In this document: one piece after another, positions 61,380 to 64,000 of the stretch
Layout: each line of letters opens with the position of its first letter
Position numbering within the stretch: the stretch's first letter is position 1
Assembly (NCBI GenBank): GCA_963722905.1
Contig: CAVROT010000001.1
Span: 62,001 to 126,000, forward strand
Length of the DNA: 64,000 nt
Direction of reading: 5' to 3'
Source of the DNA: CAVROT01 sp963722905
GTDB taxonomy: Bacteria > Pseudomonadota > Alphaproteobacteria > Rhodobacterales > Rhodobacteraceae
Notes under the pieces: model-generated
Database searches by the model: none
Told to the model about the DNA's origin: nothing
Seen by the model: the letters and a program-made list of their open reading frames with translations, nothing else
Made by a program: the position numbers and the translations under genes

Positions 61380-62210
61380 ATGGCGCTGCTCAGCTTCGAA
61401 AGAAAATATCGCGTCCGCGGCGGGACGCTGGTCGGGGGCGATCTCTTCGATTTCTGGGTCGGCCCCTTCTATGTCGGCTTCTTCGGGGTGACGACGTTCT
61501 TCTTCGCCCTCCTCGGCACGATCCTCATCTTCTACGGCGCGGCCATCGGCCCGACGTGGAACCCCTGGCTGATCTCGATCGAGGCGCCGCCTCTGGAATA
61601 CGGCCTGGGCGCAGCACCGCTGGCCGAGGGCGGCCTGTGGCAGATCATCACGATCTGCGCCATCGGCGCCTTCGTCAGCTGGATGATGCGCGAGGTCGAG
61701 ATCTGCCGCAAGCTGGGCATCGGCTATCACGTGCCCTTCGCCTTCGGCGTGGCGATCGTGGCCTACGTCACTCTCGTCGTCATCCGGCCGGTGCTGATGG
61801 GCGCCTGGGGACACGGGTTTCCCTACGGCATCTTCAGCCACCTCGTCTGGGTGAACAACGTCGGCTACGCCTACGGCAACTTCCACTACAACCCCGCCCA
61901 CATGATCGCGATCACCTTCTTCTTCACCACCTGCTTCGCTCTCGCGCTGCACGGATCGCTGGTGCTGTCGGCGGTGAACCCCGCGAAGGGGCACGAGGTG
62001 AAGTCGCCCGATCACGAAGACACCTATTTCCGCGACCTCATCGGCTACTCGATCGGGCCCTTGGGCATCCACCGCCTGGGCCTGTTCCTGGCGCTGAACG
62101 CGGGCCTCTGGAGCGCGATCTGCATCGTGATCTCGGGCACCGTCTGGTTCGACGAATGGATCGTGTGGTGGGACTGGTACTTCGAGCTGCCCTGGTGGCG
62201 GGATCTCTGA
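61380..62210 (+). CDS. pufL: photosynthetic reaction centre L subunit
   Basis: A 276-aa membrane protein with five helices, starting MALLSFERKYRVRGG. Ligand histidines are visible: His169 and His174 (NFHYNPAHM) and His191 (LHGS), equal to His168, His173 and His190 in numbering without the Met, plus the GIHRLGLF iron ligand. ATG 61380 has GGAG 7 nt upstream; a TTG two codons earlier is not needed. pufM begins 24 nt downstream. Confidence 0.97.
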   Translation: MALLSFERKYRVRGGTLVGGDLFDFWVGPFYVGFFGVTTFFFALLGTILIFYGAAIGPTWNPWLISIEAPPLEYGLGAAPLAEGGLWQIITICAIGAFVSWMMREVEICRKLGIGYHVPFAFGVAIVAYVTLVVIRPVLMGAWGHGFPYGIFSHLVWVNNVGYAYGNFHYNPAHMIAITFFFTTCFALALHGSLVLSAVNPAKGHEVKSPDHEDTYFRDLIGYSIGPLGIHRLGLFLALNAGLWSAICIVISGTVWFDEWIVWWDWYFELPWWRDL

Positions 62211-62234
62211 GGCACATGGGAGAGGATAGGAACA

Positions 62235-63161
62235 ATGGCTGAATATCAGAACATCTTCACCCAGGTGCAGGTCGTGGGCCCACCCGAGATGGGCATGGCC
62301 ACGATCGCGCCCGAAGGGGGACAGCGGCTGGGGCGGGGCGGCTTCTCGCAACTGGCCGGGCTCTTCGGCAACGCGCAGCTGGGGCCGATCTACCTGGGCA
62401 CCTTCGGCCTGATCTCGATCGCGACGGGCACCATCTGGTTCATGATGGTCGGGTTCTCGTTCTGGGAGCAGGTCGACTACAACCCGGCCGTCTTCGTGCG
62501 GGACCTCTTCTGGCTGGCGCTCGAGCCGCCGTCGCCAGACTACGGCCTCGGCATCCCGCCGATGGGCGAGGGCGGATACTACCTCATCGCGTCGTTCTTC
62601 CTGCTGATCTCGGTGCTGACCTGGTGGGTCCGCACCTACCTGCGGGCCGATGCGCTGGGCATGGGCAAGCACGTCAGCTGGGCCTTCGCGTCGGCGATCT
62701 GGCTGTTCCTGGTCCTCGGCCTCTTCCGGCCGCTGGCGATGGGATCGTGGTCCGAGATGGTGCCCTACGGCATCTTCCCGCATCTCGACTGGACGAACCT
62801 CTTCTCGATCACGTGGGGCAACCTTTTCTACAATCCGTTCCACGCGCTCAGCATCGTGTTCCTCTACGGCTCGGCCCTGCTCTTCGCCATGCACGGGGCG
62901 ACGATCCTTGCCGTCAGCCGCTTCGGCGGCGAGCGCGAGATCGAGCAGATCGTCGACCGCGGAACGGCCACGGAACGGGCGGCGCTGTTCTGGCGCTGGA
63001 CCATGGGGTTCAACGCGACGATGGAGGGCATCCACCGCTGGGCCTGGTGGTTCGCGGTCCTCACGACGCTGACGGGCGGGATCGGCATCCTGCTGACCGG
63101 CACCGTCGTCGACAACTGGTTCGTCTGGGCGCAGCAGCACGGCTACGCGCCGCTGGATTGA
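62235..63161 (+). CDS. pufM: photosynthetic reaction centre M subunit
   Basis: A 308-aa membrane protein starting MAEYQNIFTQVQV, with five helices, the pigment-binding NPFHALSIVFLYGSALLFAMHG region and the iron-ligand GIHRWAWW. It pairs with PufL to hold the special pair, pheophytins and quinones. The C terminus ends at YAPLD as in species without a tetrahaem cytochrome partner. pufX follows after 13 nt and no pufC is present. Confidence 0.97.
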   Translation: MAEYQNIFTQVQVVGPPEMGMATIAPEGGQRLGRGGFSQLAGLFGNAQLGPIYLGTFGLISIATGTIWFMMVGFSFWEQVDYNPAVFVRDLFWLALEPPSPDYGLGIPPMGEGGYYLIASFFLLISVLTWWVRTYLRADALGMGKHVSWAFASAIWLFLVLGLFRPLAMGSWSEMVPYGIFPHLDWTNLFSITWGNLFYNPFHALSIVFLYGSALLFAMHGATILAVSRFGGEREIEQIVDRGTATERAALFWRWTMGFNATMEGIHRWAWWFAVLTTLTGGIGILLTGTVVDNWFVWAQQHGYAPLD

Positions 63162-63174
63162 GGAGAGACACGCA

Positions 63175-63417
63175 ATGGCCGACCACGACGACTACCTCCG
63201 CACGGGCGACCGGAACTTCCGACTCTTCGCAGACGTCGGGCTGCTGATGGGCAAGGGGGCGGGATACGCGGCGCTCTTCTGCTTCGCCCTGATCATCGTC
63301 GGCTGGGCCATGCTCGGCATCAGCCGCGCCCTGCCCGAGGAATCCAAGCAGGCGCCCGATCCGACGCCCCTGTCGTTCCTGATGATCAGGGACGGCGCGG
63401 CACCCGCTATCGCCTGA
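63175..63417 (+). CDS. pufX: PufX, LH1 ring-opening subunit
   Basis: An 80-aa protein with a soluble N terminus, one membrane helix (GYAALFCFALIIVGWAMLGI, 20 residues) preceded by LLMGKGAG, which matches the MMKGAGW turn of Rhodobacter PufX, and a polar end. PufX leaves a gap in the LH1 ring for quinone exchange and drives dimerisation. Length (80-82) and position after pufM agree. GAGGAG is just upstream of ATG 63175. Overall identity to known PufX is low, as usual for this fast-evolving protein. Confidence 0.85.
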   Translation: MADHDDYLRTGDRNFRLFADVGLLMGKGAGYAALFCFALIIVGWAMLGISRALPEESKQAPDPTPLSFLMIRDGAAPAIA

Positions 63418-63428
63418 CACAAGCGAGC

Positions 63429-63492
63429 GGCGGCGGGCATGCACCCCGCCGCCACCCAATTCGAGAGATGGATGGCGGGACCGTATCCCGCC
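63429..63492 (+). terminator. hairpins downstream of pufX
   Basis: A 9-bp stem GGCGGCGGG/CCCGCCGCC (63429-63437 with 63445-63453) begins 12 nt after the pufX stop, and GGCGGGA/TCCCGCC (63474-63480 with 63486-63492) follows. Neither has a T tract. They probably end or protect the puf transcript. The rest of the 221-nt gap to dxs shows no gene. Confidence 0.55.
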
Positions 63493-63638
63493 GCCCAGGC
63501 CGGTCCGGGCCGAGAGGTCCGGCGTTCGGGGCGCGACTTGGCCCCGGTTCCCTTCCTGCTGGCTACAGGAACCGGCGTCGCGGCGGCAATCGTCGCCGCG
63601 ACGTCGACCCCCACCCCACCCGACGCAGTGAGGATGGC

Positions 63639-64000
63639 ATGAGCGATACCCCCACGCTGGACCGCATCGCCGCACCCCGCGACCTCAGATCGCTGGACGA
63701 CGCGGACCTTGCCCGCCTCGCGCACGAACTGCGCGCCGAGACGATCGAGGCGGTCAGCCGGACCGGCGGGCACCTGGGGTCGTCGCTGGGCGTGGTCGAG
63801 CTGACGGTCGCGATCCACGCCGTCTACGACACGCCGCGCGACCGGCTGATCTGGGACGTGGGCCACCAGTGCTACCCCCACAAGATCCTGACCGGACGCC
63901 GCGACCGCATCGGCACCCTGCGGCAGGAGGGCGGTATCTCGGGCTTCACCAAGCGGGCCGAGAGCGAATACGACCCGTTCGGCGCCGCCCATTCCAGCAC
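63639..64000 (+). CDS. dxs: 1-deoxy-D-xylulose-5-phosphate synthase, N-terminal part
   Basis: The first 120 codons of a thiamine-diphosphate enzyme, cut by the window end. GGHLGSSLGVVELTVAIHAV (20 residues), WDVGHQCYPHKILTGRRD and GGISGFTKRAESEYDPFGAAHSS (shortened in use) are conserved in Dxs. It makes the first intermediate of the MEP isoprenoid pathway and thus supplies carotenoid and bacteriochlorophyll synthesis. In Rhodobacter capsulatus the same gene follows puf. Confidence 0.95.
   Translation, partial: MSDTPTLDRIAAPRDLRSLDDADLARLAHELRAETIEAVSRTGGHLGSSLGVVELTVAIHAVYDTPRDRLIWDVGHQCYPHKILTGRRDRIGTLRQEGGISGFTKRAESEYDPFGAAHSS

Noticed and set aside
60999..63140. 713-codon open frame on the minus strand across pufL and pufM
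   Set aside because: Arginine- and histidine-rich shadow of the reaction-centre genes without any recognisable domain.

Overview
The window is very G+C-rich DNA from a phototrophic alphaproteobacterium of the Rhodobacteraceae/Paracoccaceae type. The evidence is the right end, which carries a photosynthesis gene cluster in Rhodobacter order: tspO, crtC and crtD on the minus strand, then crtE, crtF, bchC, bchX, bchY, bchZ, pufQ, pufB, pufA, pufL, pufM, pufX and the start of dxs. A pufX directly after pufM, with no pufC between them, points to a Rhodobacter-like lineage rather than a typical Roseobacter. The species cannot be named from this sequence.

Layout. 0.26-3.4 kb: a zinc dehydrogenase, a lysophospholipid-type acyltransferase and an L-xylulose-reductase-like SDR. 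3.4-9.7 kb: a polyol or sugar catabolic unit, with a minus-strand operon (SorC regulator, LacD-like aldolase, ROK kinase, small P-loop kinase) divergent from an Rbs-type ABC importer. 10.5-10.85 kb: a tRNA-Leu(UAA) split by a group I intron. 11-13.4 kb: UDP-glucose dehydrogenase and a UDP-glucuronate epimerase. 13.5-17.5 kb: L,D-transpeptidase, adenine deaminase and a serine hydrolase. 17.6-23.1 kb: an opp oligopeptide importer whose oppC and oppF each carry a single-base frameshift. 23.4-25.1 kb: an RTX protein gene interrupted by an in-frame TGA. 25.2-33.3 kb: an alpha/beta hydrolase gene and a GntR-sugar ABC-ApnL operon that share a 23-nt operator. 33.4-42 kb: a dipeptide-type ABC operon with two substrate-binding proteins and two passenger genes. 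42.2-44.6 kb: treY. 44.9-49.5 kb: livKHMGF. 49.6-64 kb: the photosynthesis cluster.

How the genes work together. CrtE, CrtF, CrtC and CrtD make spheroidene-series carotenoids, BchX/Y/Z and BchC carry out late steps to bacteriochlorophyllide a, and Puf proteins build the LH1-reaction centre. Dxs feeds isoprenoid precursors. Paired TGT-N12-ACA sites in the crtD-crtE gap and at the bchC promoter indicate control by PpsR/CrtJ. The left part is dominated by importers and their catabolic enzymes (polyol, apiose-like sugar, peptides, branched-chain amino acids).

The most notable observations are the group I intron in tRNA-Leu(UAA), a palindromic dispersed repeat translated in frame inside BchY, the shared GntR operator, a 46-codon ORF wedged between bchY and bchZ, and several lesions (oppC, oppF, RTX, crtC start) that are either real decay or sequence errors. 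No insertion sequence, prophage or CRISPR array was seen.
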